Origin: Stenotrophomonas humi
GTDB lineage: Bacteria; Pseudomonadota; Gammaproteobacteria; Xanthomonadales; Xanthomonadaceae
Length of the DNA stretch: 64,000 nucleotides
Assembly (NCBI RefSeq): GCF_001431415.1
Contig: NZ_LDJI01000031.1
Span: 1 to 64,000 of the forward strand
Direction: 5' to 3'
Shown: positions 1-8,635 of the stretch, one piece after another
How the letters are laid out: the number at the start of each line of letters is the position of its first letter
Position numbering within the stretch: the first letter of the stretch is position 1
The notes under the pieces: generated by a model
What the model saw: only the letters and a program-made list of their open reading frames with translations
Told to the model about the DNA's origin: nothing
Databases searched by the model: none
Translations under genes and position numbers: made by a program

Positions 1-48
1 GGTAATGGGGGTTGGGGAAGGGGAGCTTTCAGCGCGTCACCCAAACAG

Positions 49-72
49 GAACAGGCCCTTGCGGGCCTGTTC
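49..72 (-). terminator. Hairpin downstream of phoU
   Basis: A perfect 10-bp stem (GAACAGGCCC / GGGCCTGTTC) closes a TTGC loop. It lies about 50 bases past the phoU stop. No clear U-tract follows on either strand, so it may be a weak or bidirectional terminator shared with a convergent gene left of the window. The rest of the first 120 bases shows nothing else. Confidence 0.5.
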
Positions 73-120
73 TGTTACCTAACTCCGGCATGCCGGGAAT
101 TGTGGCTGCGATGACGCCCG

Positions 121-828
121 TCAGGCGTGATCCAGGCTGCTGGTTTCATCGCGCTTTTCACGCGGCGGCAGCGGCTCTTCGCCCTTGACCAGGAACCACA
201 CGTTCTCGGCGATGTTGGTGGCATGGTCGCCGATGCGCTCCAGGTTCTTGGCCATGAACAACAGGTGCGTGCACGGGGTGATGTTGCGCGGGTCTTCCAT
301 CATGTAGGTGAGCAGCTCGCGGAACAGCGCGGTGTACTGCGCGTCCAGGCGGGCATCGTCCTGGCGCAGCTTGAGCGCGGCTTCCACATCGTTGTTGCGG
401 TAAGCCTCCATCGCGCCGCGCACCTGGATGGCGGCCAGACGGCCCAGTGCGCGCAGGCCCTGGATCTGCGGCAGCGGCGGCACCGACACCAGCGCGATCG
501 AACGCTTGGCGACGTTGGCGGCGTAGTCACCAATACGCTCGATATCGGCGGGGATGCGCAGGCCGGCGAGGATCTCGCGCAGATCGCGGGCCATCGGCCC
601 GCGCAGCGCCAGGCGCATCACGTCATGGCTGATCTGCTGTTCGAGCTGGTCGATGGCGTCGTCGTTGGCGACGATGCGCTGTGCGGCCTTCTCGTCGCGT
701 CGCTCGATCACATCCAGCGCCGCTTCCAGCTGGGCCACGGACATTTCGCCCATGCGCAGGATTTCGGCCACCAGACGCTGCTGCTCTTCGTCATAGCTCT
801 TGACGATGTGGTCGTTGGGGAGATTCAT
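121..828 (-). CDS. phoU: PhoU, phosphate transport system regulator
   Basis: PhoU is a cytoplasmic all-helical protein that couples the PstSCAB transporter to the PhoR/PhoB two-component system and restrains Pho signalling when phosphate is plentiful. The 235 residues match the usual length of about 240. The protein shows the two PhoU repeats, each with a metal-binding motif: ERIGDYAANVAK near residue 95 and ERIGDHATNIAENVW near residue 197. It is the last gene of the pst cluster on this strand, 87 bp after pstB, the usual pstSCAB-phoU order. The ATG at 828 fits the family N-terminus. Confidence 0.97.
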   Translation of the reverse strand: MNLPNDHIVKSYDEEQQRLVAEILRMGEMSVAQLEAALDVIERRDEKAAQRIVANDDAIDQLEQQISHDVMRLALRGPMARDLREILAGLRIPADIERIGDYAANVAKRSIALVSVPPLPQIQGLRALGRLAAIQVRGAMEAYRNNDVEAALKLRQDDARLDAQYTALFRELLTYMMEDPRNITPCTHLLFMAKNLERIGDHATNIAENVWFLVKGEEPLPPREKRDETSSLDHA

Positions 829-915
829 GGAATGCTCACTGGAAGGTGTGGTGGAGACAAGGTTTGAAGCAGAACCACGGCGCGCCGCATGGGCTCGGCG
901 CTGCGCCGCCGCACA

Positions 916-1767
916 TCAACCGAAGCGGCCGGTGATGTAATCCTCGGTCTGCTGTTTGGAAGGGTTGGAGAAGATCACTTCGGTGCGGTCGTGTTCGATC
1001 AGGTCGCCCAGGTACATGAAGGCGGTGTAGTCGGATACGCGCGCGGCCTGCTGCATGTTGTGGGTGACGATGGCGATGGTGTAGTCGTTCTTCAGCTCTT
1101 CGATCAGCTGTTCGATACGGCTGGTGGAGATGGGGTCCAGCGCCGAGGTCGGTTCATCGAGCAGCAGCACGTCCGGGCGCAGTGCCACGGCGCGGGCGAT
1201 GCACAGGCGCTGCTGCTGGCCACCGGACAGGCCCAGCGCGCTCTGGTTGAGCTTGTCCTTCACCTCGTCCCACAGCGCACCCTGGCGCAGGGCCTGCTCG
1301 ACGCGGTCGCGCATGTCGACCTTGGACAGTTTCTCGTGGTGGCGGATGCCGTAGGCGACGTTCTCGAAGATGGTCATCGGGAACGGCACCGGCTTCTGGA
1401 ACACCATGCCGACCTTGCTGCGCAGGCGGTTCATCGGGTACTTCGGCGACAGGATGTTCTCGCCGTCCAGCAGCACTTCACCGCGCGCTTCCAGCTTGGG
1501 ATACAGCGCGTAGATGCGGTTGAAGATGCGCAGCAGCGTGGACTTGCCGCAACCGGAAGGGCCGATCAACGCGGTGACGCGTTTTTCGGGGATTTCCAGG
1601 TTGATGCTCTTCAACGCGTGGTACTTGTCGTAGTAGAAATCCAGTCCGCGGGCAGCGAGCTTGACCGGCGCCGGCGTCAGCAGTTCCTGCGCGGAAGAGG
1701 GCACATTGATGCGCTGCATCGGCACGGCATTGGTGAGGTCGTTCATGGCAAGGTCCATGGCAATCAA
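916..1767 (-). CDS. pstB: Phosphate ABC transporter ATP-binding protein PstB
   Basis: This is the ATPase of the high-affinity phosphate importer; it powers PstC/PstA from the cytoplasmic face. Walker A GPSGCGKST is at residues 69-77, the signature is LSGGQQQRLCIARAVA, and Walker B runs into LLLDEPTSALD. At 283 residues it is about 25 longer than E. coli PstB because of an N-terminal tail. Met4 and Met8 are alternative starts, so the first few residues are uncertain. It lies 10 bp after pstA and clearly belongs to the same transcript. Confidence 0.97.
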   Translation of the reverse strand: MIAMDLAMNDLTNAVPMQRINVPSSAQELLTPAPVKLAARGLDFYYDKYHALKSINLEIPEKRVTALIGPSGCGKSTLLRIFNRIYALYPKLEARGEVLLDGENILSPKYPMNRLRSKVGMVFQKPVPFPMTIFENVAYGIRHHEKLSKVDMRDRVEQALRQGALWDEVKDKLNQSALGLSGGQQQRLCIARAVALRPDVLLLDEPTSALDPISTSRIEQLIEELKNDYTIAIVTHNMQQAARVSDYTAFMYLGDLIEHDRTEVIFSNPSKQQTEDYITGRFG

Positions 1768-1777
1768 TCGTTTGAGG

Positions 1778-2641
1778 TCAGTCGTTCGAAATGCGGTTGC
1801 GCAGCAGCAGGCCGCGCGCGGAGAGGCTTACCAGCAGCACGAACACGGTCAGCACGAGTGCGCCGGCCCAGGCCAGTACCTGCCACGATTCGTAAGGGCT
1901 GCCGGCGAACTGGTTCATCACCACCGGCACCGAGGCCATCGGCTGGAACACGTTGGAGTTCCAGTACTGGTTGCCGAAAGCGGTGAACAGCAGCGGTGCG
2001 GTTTCGCCGGAGATGCGGGCCAGGGCAAGCAGGATGCCGGTGACGATGCCGGCCATCGCGCTGCGATAGAGCACCTGCATGATCACCTTCCACTGCGGTA
2101 CGCCCAGTGCCAGTGCTGCTTCGCGCATCTGCACCGGTACCAGCCGCAGCATTTCATCGGTGGTGCGGATCACCACCGGCAGCACGATGAAGGCCAGCGA
2201 CAGCGCACCGGCGAACGCGGAGAACTGGCCGCCGGTCTGCATCACATACAGGGTGTAGACGAACAGGCCGAGCACGATCGAGGGTGCCGAGAGCAGGATG
2301 TCGTTGACGAAGCGCACCACCGTGCCGGCCTTGCGGGCATTGCCATACTCGGCCAGCCAGGTGCCGGCTGCCACGCCCAGCGGCGTGCCGATGCCGATTG
2401 CCAGGGCGCACATCACCGCACTGCCGAAGAAGGCGTTGAGCAGGCCGCCTTCCTGCATCGGTGGCGGCGTCATCTTGGTGAACAGGTTGAGGTTGATGCC
2501 GGGCAGGCCCTTGGACAGCAGCGTCCACAGGATCCAGCCGAGGAAGAACAGGCCGAACAGCGCGGTGGCGCAGGACAGGACCAGTGCCACCACGTTGCCT
2601 ATGCGGCGACGCAGGTACAGCGAATCGGATGTGGTGGACAT
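1778..2641 (-). CDS. pstA: Phosphate ABC transporter permease PstA
   Basis: One of the two inner-membrane permease subunits that form the phosphate channel with PstC. The 287 residues contain about six hydrophobic segments, the first near residues 15-40. The BPD-type loop near residue 180 (EAALALGVPQWKV) is where PstB docks. The start codon overlaps the last base of pstC, pointing to translational coupling, and pstB follows after 10 bp. The length is normal for the family. Confidence 0.96.
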   Translation of the reverse strand: MSTTSDSLYLRRRIGNVVALVLSCATALFGLFFLGWILWTLLSKGLPGINLNLFTKMTPPPMQEGGLLNAFFGSAVMCALAIGIGTPLGVAAGTWLAEYGNARKAGTVVRFVNDILLSAPSIVLGLFVYTLYVMQTGGQFSAFAGALSLAFIVLPVVIRTTDEMLRLVPVQMREAALALGVPQWKVIMQVLYRSAMAGIVTGILLALARISGETAPLLFTAFGNQYWNSNVFQPMASVPVVMNQFAGSPYESWQVLAWAGALVLTVFVLLVSLSARGLLLRNRISND

Positions 2642-3609
2642 CAGTTGCCCTCCTTGCGGGACAGACGCATCAACATCAGGCGGGCGATGGCCAGCACCAC
2701 GAAGGTGACGATGAACAGCACGAAGCCAAGCAGCAGCAATGCCGAGCGATAGGTTTCCGTGGCTTCACCGAAATCATTGGCGATCAGCGCGGCGATGGTG
2801 GTGCCCGGTTCCAGCAGCGAGGGCGACAGGCGCACGCTGTTGCCGATCACGAAGGCCACCGCCATCGTCTCGCCCAGTGCACGGCCCAGGCCCAGGAACA
2901 CGCCGCCGATGACGGCCGAGCGCGTGTAGGGCAGCACGATGTCCCAGCTAACTTCCCACTTGGTCGAGCCCAGCGCGTAGGCCGATTCCTTCAGGCGGGT
3001 AGGTACCGTGAGGAACACTTCGCGCATCACCGAGGAGATGAACGGGATGACCATGATGGCCAACACGAAGCCGGCCGTGAGCATGCCGATGCCCAGCGGC
3101 GGGCCCTGGAAGAAGATGCCGATCACCGGCCATTGGCCGAGCGTTTCGTTGAGGAACGGTGTGACGTATTCCGTCATCACCGGCACCAGTACGAACAGGC
3201 CCCACATGCCGTAGATGATCGAAGGAATGCCGGCCAGCAGTTCGATGGCGGTGCCGACCGGGCCACGCAGCCAGCGCGGTGCAACCTCGGTCAGGAAGAA
3301 GGCGATGCCGAAACTGACCGGCACGGCGATCAGCATGGCGATGACGGCGGTGACGATGGTGCCGTAGATCGGCGCCAGCGCGCCGAACTTGTTCTCGACC
3401 GGATTCCAGTCGGAGGAATAGAAGAAGCTGAGCCCCTGTTGCTGCAGGGCATGACGACCACCCCACAGCATCGACAGCGCGGCGCTGGCCAGGGCGACCA
3501 GCACGAAGATCACGGTGGCGATAAGGAACCAGCGGAACAGTCGGTCGTTGCGGGCGTCGCGCAGGTCACGCGATGAGGGCGTAGAGAGAGGCGGTGCGAT
3601 GGCATTCAT
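2641..3609 (-). CDS. pstC: Phosphate ABC transporter permease PstC
   Basis: The second permease subunit of the phosphate importer, 322 residues with about six to seven membrane segments. The first is near residues 28-50. The loop KESAYALGSTKWEV near residue 215 is the ATPase-coupling motif. It overlaps pstA by one base. A 239-bp spacer with palindromic repeats separates it from the upstream lipoprotein pstS, which is longer than usual and could lower permease expression relative to the binding protein. The ATG at 3609 gives a normal N-terminus. Confidence 0.96.
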   Translation of the reverse strand: MNAIAPPLSTPSSRDLRDARNDRLFRWFLIATVIFVLVALASAALSMLWGGRHALQQQGLSFFYSSDWNPVENKFGALAPIYGTIVTAVIAMLIAVPVSFGIAFFLTEVAPRWLRGPVGTAIELLAGIPSIIYGMWGLFVLVPVMTEYVTPFLNETLGQWPVIGIFFQGPPLGIGMLTAGFVLAIMVIPFISSVMREVFLTVPTRLKESAYALGSTKWEVSWDIVLPYTRSAVIGGVFLGLGRALGETMAVAFVIGNSVRLSPSLLEPGTTIAALIANDFGEATETYRSALLLLGFVLFIVTFVVLAIARLMLMRLSRKEGN

Positions 3610-3673
3610 GGCAGCGGCGTGGGCCCAAGGGGGAAGCGGGGAAACATCAGTCCCTCGTTGAAGAGGGGAGAAC

Positions 3674-3811
3674 CGTCATTCCCGCCGAAGCGGGGGATTT
3701 CAACCGGCGAGTGCCGGTACATCACGGTTGCGGTTGCTTGTGGCTTCAACGTCAACAGCAAGCGCGGAAGAAGCAGGTCCGATCCCCGCCTGCGCGGGGG
3801 ATGTGATGACA
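3674..3811 (-). repeat. Inverted pair of short palindromic (REP-like) units between pstS and pstC
   Basis: Two related GC-rich units lie in opposite orientation: one at 3674-3700 (CGTCATTCCCGCC-GAAGCGGGGGA) and one at 3779-3811 (GATCCCCGCCTGCGCGGGGG, then ATGTGATGAC). Each is itself a hairpin, and together they resemble a BIME-type doublet. They sit in the transcribed spacer between pstS and pstC. There they could stabilise the pstS message or attenuate readthrough. Grouping them as one element is my inference. Confidence 0.6.
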
Positions 3812-3848
3812 GAGGCGGGTGCGCCAGCGGCACACCCGCCTCATCGCG

Positions 3849-4937
3849 TCACTTGAACTCGGCAGCCCAGTAGCTTTCGATCTGCGTTACCAGTTCCGCC
3901 GGCAGCGGCACGTAGTGCAGTTCGTTGGCCTGCGTCTGGCCGTTCTCGAATGCCCACTTGAAGAACGCGCGGGTGTCGGCGCTGCGCTTGGCATCCTTCG
4001 GCTGCTTGTGCATCAGCATGAAGTTGGTGGCGGTGATCGGCCATGCATTGGCGCCCGGGGCATTGGTGATGACCAGGTTGAAGTCCTTGGCATTGGCCCA
4101 GTCGGCGCTGGCGGCAGCGGCGGCGAAGGTCTCGGCGGTCGGCTGCACCCAGGTGCCGGCGGCGTTCTGCATCGAGGCGTACGGCATGTTGTTCTGCAGT
4201 GCGTAGGCCAGTTCGACGTAGCCGATCGAGCCCTTGATCTGCTGCACGTACGAGGCGACGCCTTCATTGCCCTTGCCGCCGACGCCGTCGGGCCACTGCA
4301 CCGAGGTGCCTTCGCCGACCTTGTCCTTCCACTCGCCGCTCACCTTGGACAGGTAGTTGGAGAAGTTGAAGGTGGTGCCGGAACCGTCGGAGCGGTGCAC
4401 CAGGGTGATCTTGGCATCGGGCAGGGCCACGCCCGGATTGGCTTCGGCGATGGCCTTGTCATTCCACTGCTTGATCTTGCCCAGGAAGATGTCCGCCAGC
4501 AGGGTGCCGCTCAGACGCAGCTGGCCCGGCTGCAGACCTTCAAGGTTCACCACCGGCACCACGCCGCCGATGGCCGACGGGAACTGGCCGAGACCGGCCT
4601 GCGCCAGCTCTTCGGAGGAGAGCGGCTTGTCCGAGGAACCAAAGTCAACGGTGCCTGCCTTGATCTGGGCGATGCCGCCACCCGAGCCGATGGACTGGTA
4701 ATTGATCTTGGCGCCGGTGGCGGCGTTGTAGTCAGCCGACCACTTGGACACCAGCGGGAAGATGAACGAAGCGCCGGCGCCGGAGATTTCTGCGGTCAGC
4801 TTGTCAGCGGCGCCCGGTGCGCCGGCAGCGGCATTTTCCGGGGTCGAAGCAGCCTGGTTGCCAGCGCCACCGCAGGCCGACAGGCCCAGGGCAATGGCCA
4901 GGGAAAGGGCGGCAAGACCGGTCGTGTGCAACTTCAT
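3849..4937 (-). CDS. pstS: Phosphate-binding lipoprotein PstS (first copy)
   Basis: This protein captures inorganic phosphate in the periplasm and delivers it to PstCAB. The first 22 residues form a lipoprotein signal ending in the lipobox LSAC, so the mature protein should be membrane-anchored, followed by a short Ala/Gly/Pro-rich linker. Family motifs are present: GAGASFIFP, YQSIGSGGGIAQI, FGSSD and the phosphate-site stretch HRSDGSGTTFNF. The 362 residues are normal. A Pho-box-like site lies about 70 bp upstream. It is closely related along its length to the second PstS at 5207-6226, which suggests tandem duplication. Confidence 0.96.
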   Translation of the reverse strand: MKLHTTGLAALSLAIALGLSACGGAGNQAASTPENAAAGAPGAADKLTAEISGAGASFIFPLVSKWSADYNAATGAKINYQSIGSGGGIAQIKAGTVDFGSSDKPLSSEELAQAGLGQFPSAIGGVVPVVNLEGLQPGQLRLSGTLLADIFLGKIKQWNDKAIAEANPGVALPDAKITLVHRSDGSGTTFNFSNYLSKVSGEWKDKVGEGTSVQWPDGVGGKGNEGVASYVQQIKGSIGYVELAYALQNNMPYASMQNAAGTWVQPTAETFAAAAASADWANAKDFNLVITNAPGANAWPITATNFMLMHKQPKDAKRSADTRAFFKWAFENGQTQANELHYVPLPAELVTQIESYWAAEFK

Positions 4938-5001
4938 GGGTCACTCCATAGCGGGGAAAATGCCGGCAGGGCCAGCGGATGAGGCTATGAAATGATGTTT
5001 T

Positions 5002-5022
5002 TGTTACAACCTGATTACATCG
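5002..5022 (-). promoter_or_regulatory. Candidate Pho box upstream of lipoprotein pstS
   Basis: On the minus strand TGTAATCAGGT is followed directly by TGTAACAAAAA, giving TGTAA half-sites exactly 11 bp apart, the spacing recognised by PhoB. A possible -10 (TTTCATAG) follows about 10 bases later, as in promoters where the Pho box replaces the -35. The site lies 65-85 bp before the pstS start. Confidence 0.65.
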
Positions 5023-5137
5023 TTAAAAGAATCTGAAAAGGCCAACGGAATCAATGCGGAAGCGAGGGGCTGGCCGTGCCGGGGTGTCCCGACCAGGGCG
5101 TTCGCTGGCGCAGCTGCCGTGGCGCACGGCCCCGATC

Positions 5138-5169
5138 AAAAAAATGGCGCGGATCACTTGATCCGCGCC
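5138..5169 (-). terminator. Rho-independent terminator of the second pstS
   Basis: On the minus strand a perfect 10-bp stem, GGCGCGGATC / GATCCGCGCC, closes an AAGT loop and is followed by A and seven T. It lies about 40 bp after the stop codon, so the second pstS is probably a separate transcript from pstSCAB-phoU. Confidence 0.9.
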
Positions 5170-5206
5170 TGAGGCGACGAGGGAGAGGGACTCGGCGTCT
5201 CTACAC

Positions 5207-6226
5207 TCAGTAAGCCAGGTTCTGCTGCCAGTAGGTTTCGATCTGGCGGACCAGCGGATCGGGCAGCGGCACGTAGTCCAGCTGACGGGCCTGGGCATCG
5301 CCGTTGGCGTAGATCCAGCGGAAGTACTCGACCGCCGCCTTGGCACCTTCAGCGGTCTTGGGCTGCTTGCGCATCAGGATGAAGTTGGTGGCGGTGATCG
5401 GCCAGGACTGCTCGCCCGGCGCATTGGTCATCACCAGGTAGAAGTCGCGGGCGTTGGCCCAGTCGGCGCTGGCGGCAGCGGCCGAGAAGCTCTCGTCGCG
5501 CGGCTGCACGAAGTTGCCGGCGGCATTCTTCATGCGCGAGAAGGTCAGGCGGTTCTGCAGGGCGTAGGAGAACTCGACGTAACCGATCGAGCCCTTGATC
5601 TGCTTGACGTAAGCGGCCACGCCTTCATTGCCCTTGCCGCCGATGCCTACCGGCCACTGGACGCTGGTGCCTTCACCTACGCTGGTCTTCCAGTCGTTGT
5701 TGACCTTGGACAGGTAGTTGACGAAGTTGAAGGTGGTGCCCGAGCCATCGGAACGATGCACGACGGTGATCTTGGCGTCGGGCAGTGCCAGGCCGGCGTT
5801 GAGCGCGACGATGGCCGGGTCATTCCACTTGGTGATCTTGCCCAGGAAGATGTTGGCCAGGGTCGGGCCGTCCAGCTTCATCGCACCGGCTTCGACGCCG
5901 GCAACGTTGAGCACCGGCACCACGCCGCCGATCACCGACGGGAACTGCACCAGGCCGGCCGAGGCCAGTTCTTCCGGGCGCAGCGGCGCGTCGGACGAGC
6001 CGAAATCCACGGTGTTGGCCTTGATCTGGGCAATACCGCCGCCCGAACCGATCGACTGGTAGTTCACCCGCTTGCCGGTCGCGGTGCTGTAGTCGGCCGA
6101 CCACTTGGACATGACCGGGTAGATGAAGGAAGCGCCGGCGCCGGTAACGTCGGAGGCGTTGGCAGCAAACACGGACGACGCGGCGAGGATGGCAACGACG
6201 GCGCGCGATTTGATGGCGTGGATCAC
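5207..6226 (-). CDS. pstS: Phosphate-binding protein PstS (second, soluble copy)
   Basis: A second PstS-type periplasmic phosphate-binding protein of 339 residues. I chose the GTG at 6226 because AGGAG precedes it by six bases and it gives a clean signal peptide (VIHAIKSRAVVAILAASS, cut after ANA). Reading further upstream gives only Arg/Ser-rich nonsense. Unlike the first copy it has no lipobox cysteine, so it should be free in the periplasm. Motifs GAGASFIYP, SIGSGGGIAQI, FGSSD and HRSDGSGTTFNF are intact. A strong Pho box lies 60-100 bp upstream and its own terminator follows. A division of labour between anchored and soluble forms is inference. Confidence 0.94.
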   Translation of the reverse strand: MIHAIKSRAVVAILAASSVFAANASDVTGAGASFIYPVMSKWSADYSTATGKRVNYQSIGSGGGIAQIKANTVDFGSSDAPLRPEELASAGLVQFPSVIGGVVPVLNVAGVEAGAMKLDGPTLANIFLGKITKWNDPAIVALNAGLALPDAKITVVHRSDGSGTTFNFVNYLSKVNNDWKTSVGEGTSVQWPVGIGGKGNEGVAAYVKQIKGSIGYVEFSYALQNRLTFSRMKNAAGNFVQPRDESFSAAAASADWANARDFYLVMTNAPGEQSWPITATNFILMRKQPKTAEGAKAAVEYFRWIYANGDAQARQLDYVPLPDPLVRQIETYWQQNLAY

Positions 6227-6285
6227 GAATGGCTCCTGGAGGTAGAGGTGCGGTAGGTCCGCCCGGCGCCTATTCCATAACCATT

Positions 6286-6327
6286 TGATGACAATGCAGC
6301 GTCTGTCATATGACGTTGCGATGACAG
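6286..6327 (-). promoter_or_regulatory. Strong candidate Pho box upstream of soluble pstS
   Basis: Reading the minus strand, GTCAT occurs in CTGTCATCGCA, again 11 bp later in ACGTCATATGA, and a third time 22 bp further on in TTGTCATCAAA. These are helically phased PhoB half-sites. A possible -10 (TTATGGAAT) follows. The site starts only a few bases after the stop of the upstream 258-residue gene. Confidence 0.8.
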
Positions 6328-6338
6328 CTGAAATCCAC

Positions 6339-7115
6339 TCAGAAGGTGGCTTCGATCGTCTTCGGCAGCGGGTAATGACGGCCCTGCGGACGCAGCAGGT
6401 AGCGTTGCTCGGGCAGGTTGCGGCGCTCCTCGACGCATTCGCCCGCGGCATCCTCATGATTGAGGATGGCGGCGCTGCGTTCGTGCACGCGCAGCTCGGC
6501 GAAGCCCTGCGCAGGCGTGGGGCCGATCTCCACGGTGCGGCTGAGCTGATGGAACTCACCCGCACAGCGGGTATCCCATTCGCCGCCAAAACGGGCGACC
6601 ACGATCTGCCCGGTCACCGGCTCTATCCGGTCCTTGTCCAGCACGAACAGCTGCAGGCGGGTGTCGTTGAACGGGTTGGGTTGCGAGGAGCCGCTGCGGC
6701 CGATACGCACGCCGAACGCGCGCACGTCGGCCGAAAGTCGGTAGCGCGCGGTATCCAGGCTCACCTCCTCGCTGCGGATGGCGTCGCTGCTCATCATGCC
6801 GGGAAGGCGCAGGGTGGCACGCGGGCGCAGCGTGGCGGTATCCACCACCAGCAGATCCAGATCGCCGTCCTGGTAGGCGCCGTTTTCCTCTTCCGGGCCA
6901 AGTACGGGCACGGCCATCAAGGTCAGTGTCGTGTCCGCCGGCCACACACGGCAGCTGCCCCGCTCGGCATTGAGCGGTGTGCCTGCCGGGAGCGGTAGTG
7001 CGCCCGCCGGCCGTTGTGCATAGGCCTGGCGGATGCGTTCGGCACTGTCGGCGCCGCAGTCCTGGGCCAGGGCGGTGATGGGAAGGGCGAGCAGCATCAA
7101 CAGGGCGAGGCGCAT
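6339..7115 (-). CDS. Secreted protein of unknown function
   Basis: I do not recognise this family. The 258-residue product begins with a typical Sec signal peptide (MRLALLMLLALPITALA, cut before QDCG), so it should be periplasmic or outer-membrane associated. The mature part is rich in beta-prone segments, has four cysteines that could form disulfides, and contains no obvious enzyme motif. It lies between the soluble pstS (with its Pho box) and the porin oprP, all on one strand. It may therefore be induced with them by readthrough, but no Pho box of its own is visible. Confidence 0.8.
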   Translation of the reverse strand: MRLALLMLLALPITALAQDCGADSAERIRQAYAQRPAGALPLPAGTPLNAERGSCRVWPADTTLTLMAVPVLGPEEENGAYQDGDLDLLVVDTATLRPRATLRLPGMMSSDAIRSEEVSLDTARYRLSADVRAFGVRIGRSGSSQPNPFNDTRLQLFVLDKDRIEPVTGQIVVARFGGEWDTRCAGEFHQLSRTVEIGPTPAQGFAELRVHERSAAILNHEDAAGECVEERRNLPEQRYLLRPQGRHYPLPKTIEATF

Positions 7116-7324
7116 GGGTCAATCCTTTGAATAGCGGAGGTGAGGATAGCGTGCTGCTCGATCCATTCGCCTGTATGCCGGTGCCGCATGCACGGATCGC
7201 CCGTGTCAGCCATCGTGCTGCATAGCCTGATCTCCGTGCAGGCCATTGCGCCGTTGGCGCAGGGAGGCGGATTGGAAGCACCGAGGTGCTGCCCATTTCG
7301 CGCTGCTGCCCGTGCCGCTGAAGG

Positions 7325-7354
7325 CACAAACAAAGAACGCCCCTTGCGGGGCGT
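7325..7354 (-). terminator. Terminator after the porin gene
   Basis: On the minus strand ACGCCCC / GGGGCGT forms a 7-bp stem with a GCAA tetraloop, followed by the T-rich CTTTGTTTG. It starts about 25 bp after the porin stop codon. Confidence 0.75.
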
Positions 7355-7379
7355 CCGTGCTGTTGCATGCAACCAAGGC

Positions 7380-8588
7380 TTACCAGAAGAACTGCAGACG
7401 CGCTTCCAGGATGTTCGGCTTGTCGCTCACGAAGGTGCGCGCGCTGGAGCTGTACTTCTTGCTGTCGACCATCACGTAGTTCATCGAGGCCTTGAAGTTC
7501 GAACGCCAGTACCAGTTGGCGCCGACGGTCCAGATGTCCATCTTGCCGCCCAGCACGCCGTCCACGATCGGCGGACGTCCGGCGACCGGGTTGGCCGCGA
7601 GGCCGCCATCGTTCAGATCGATGTGGTCGAAACGCGCGGCCAGCTGCCACATGCCACGGCCCGGCTCATCCGGCAGGCCCAGGCTCGGGGTGCCGCCCTT
7701 GTAACCCCAGGTCTCGCCGGTGACATTCCACACGCCGCTGACATAGAAGCCATCGGTGGTGTAGTTGCTGTGGTCGTAACGCTTGGCCTTGGAGCTGTAG
7801 TACTCGCCCTGGGCCTTGAACGGGCCGCGCACGTACATGGCTTCGGCACCGACGGTGCTGAGGCGGTCGGTGTCCTTCAGGTCGCCGCTGTCGACCAGGC
7901 GCACGGTGGCCAGGTCGGCGTTCGGGCGTGCGCGCAGACGCAGCAGGTCCGCGTCGGTGTCGTAATCGACGTAGCTCAGGCCGAGATGCAGGATGTTGCC
8001 CTTCTCATTGATCGGGGCGAACGTGCCGCGCACGCCGTAGCCGCTGCCATGGGCCAGGTCGCGGGTCAGCTCGCGGCCGAAGGCCGAGGCGTTGACCGAC
8101 CAGTTGCTGTCACCGAAGCCATAGCCCACACCGAGGCGGCGGGCCACCGCATAGGTGTTGGTGACCGTGGCCTTGGAGATGAAATCGTTGTTCTTGGTGC
8201 TGGACAGTTCTTCCAGGCTGTTGGGCTGCTTGTACTGGCCGGCCTGGAAGAAGTGGTTGGCGTTGCCACCCAGCTTGTACTTGACGTTGGTGTCCAGGAA
8301 CTTGTCGGCCTTGGCGTCATAACCGACCACCCATTCCACGTTGCCCGGGCCCTTGCCCTTGAGCACCAGCTCGGCGCGACGCAGCTCGAACTCGCTGTCC
8401 TTGCCGTTCTTGGCGACACCGTTGAGGTCGGCCTTGTCGTTGTCGAACCAGTTGCCGTCAGCCTGCACCAGGCCTTCGAAGGTGATTTCGGAACCGCCGA
8501 TGACGTCGATGGCGACTTCAGCGTGGGCGGCCGGCACAAACAGCGCCGCCGCAACGGCTGCAGTAAGAAGTTGGCGATGCAGTTTCAT
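7380..8588 (-). CDS. oprP: Phosphate-selective porin (OprP/OprO type)
   Basis: An outer-membrane beta-barrel channel for phosphate or polyphosphate uptake. The 402-residue protein starts at the ATG at 8588, giving a clear signal peptide (MKLHRQLLTAAVAAALF, cut after AHA); further upstream is not protein-like. The mature part shows repeated amphipathic strands, Trp/Tyr-rich turns, the segment ELRRAELVLKG near residue 62 typical of the family, and a terminal LQFFW ending in aromatic residues as needed for barrel assembly. A Pho-box-like site lies about 50-70 bp upstream. Position next to two pstS genes supports the phosphate assignment. Confidence 0.92.
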   Translation of the reverse strand: MKLHRQLLTAAVAAALFVPAAHAEVAIDVIGGSEITFEGLVQADGNWFDNDKADLNGVAKNGKDSEFELRRAELVLKGKGPGNVEWVVGYDAKADKFLDTNVKYKLGGNANHFFQAGQYKQPNSLEELSSTKNNDFISKATVTNTYAVARRLGVGYGFGDSNWSVNASAFGRELTRDLAHGSGYGVRGTFAPINEKGNILHLGLSYVDYDTDADLLRLRARPNADLATVRLVDSGDLKDTDRLSTVGAEAMYVRGPFKAQGEYYSSKAKRYDHSNYTTDGFYVSGVWNVTGETWGYKGGTPSLGLPDEPGRGMWQLAARFDHIDLNDGGLAANPVAGRPPIVDGVLGGKMDIWTVGANWYWRSNFKASMNYVMVDSKKYSSSARTFVSDKPNILEARLQFFW

Positions 8589-8635
8589 GGGTGGATGGCC
8601 TTGCAGGCAGGTTGAGGATGCTGCGAAGGCTAGGG

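Noticed and set aside
5207..6589. A 460-residue start for the second pstS
   Set aside because: The extra 121 residues are Arg/Ser-rich and not protein-like, run across the Pho box, and the GTG at 6226 has a good ribosome-binding site and signal peptide.
121..8588. phoB/phoR encoded with the pst genes
   Set aside because: No response regulator or kinase gene is found in this block; the only kinase pair in the window is creBC.
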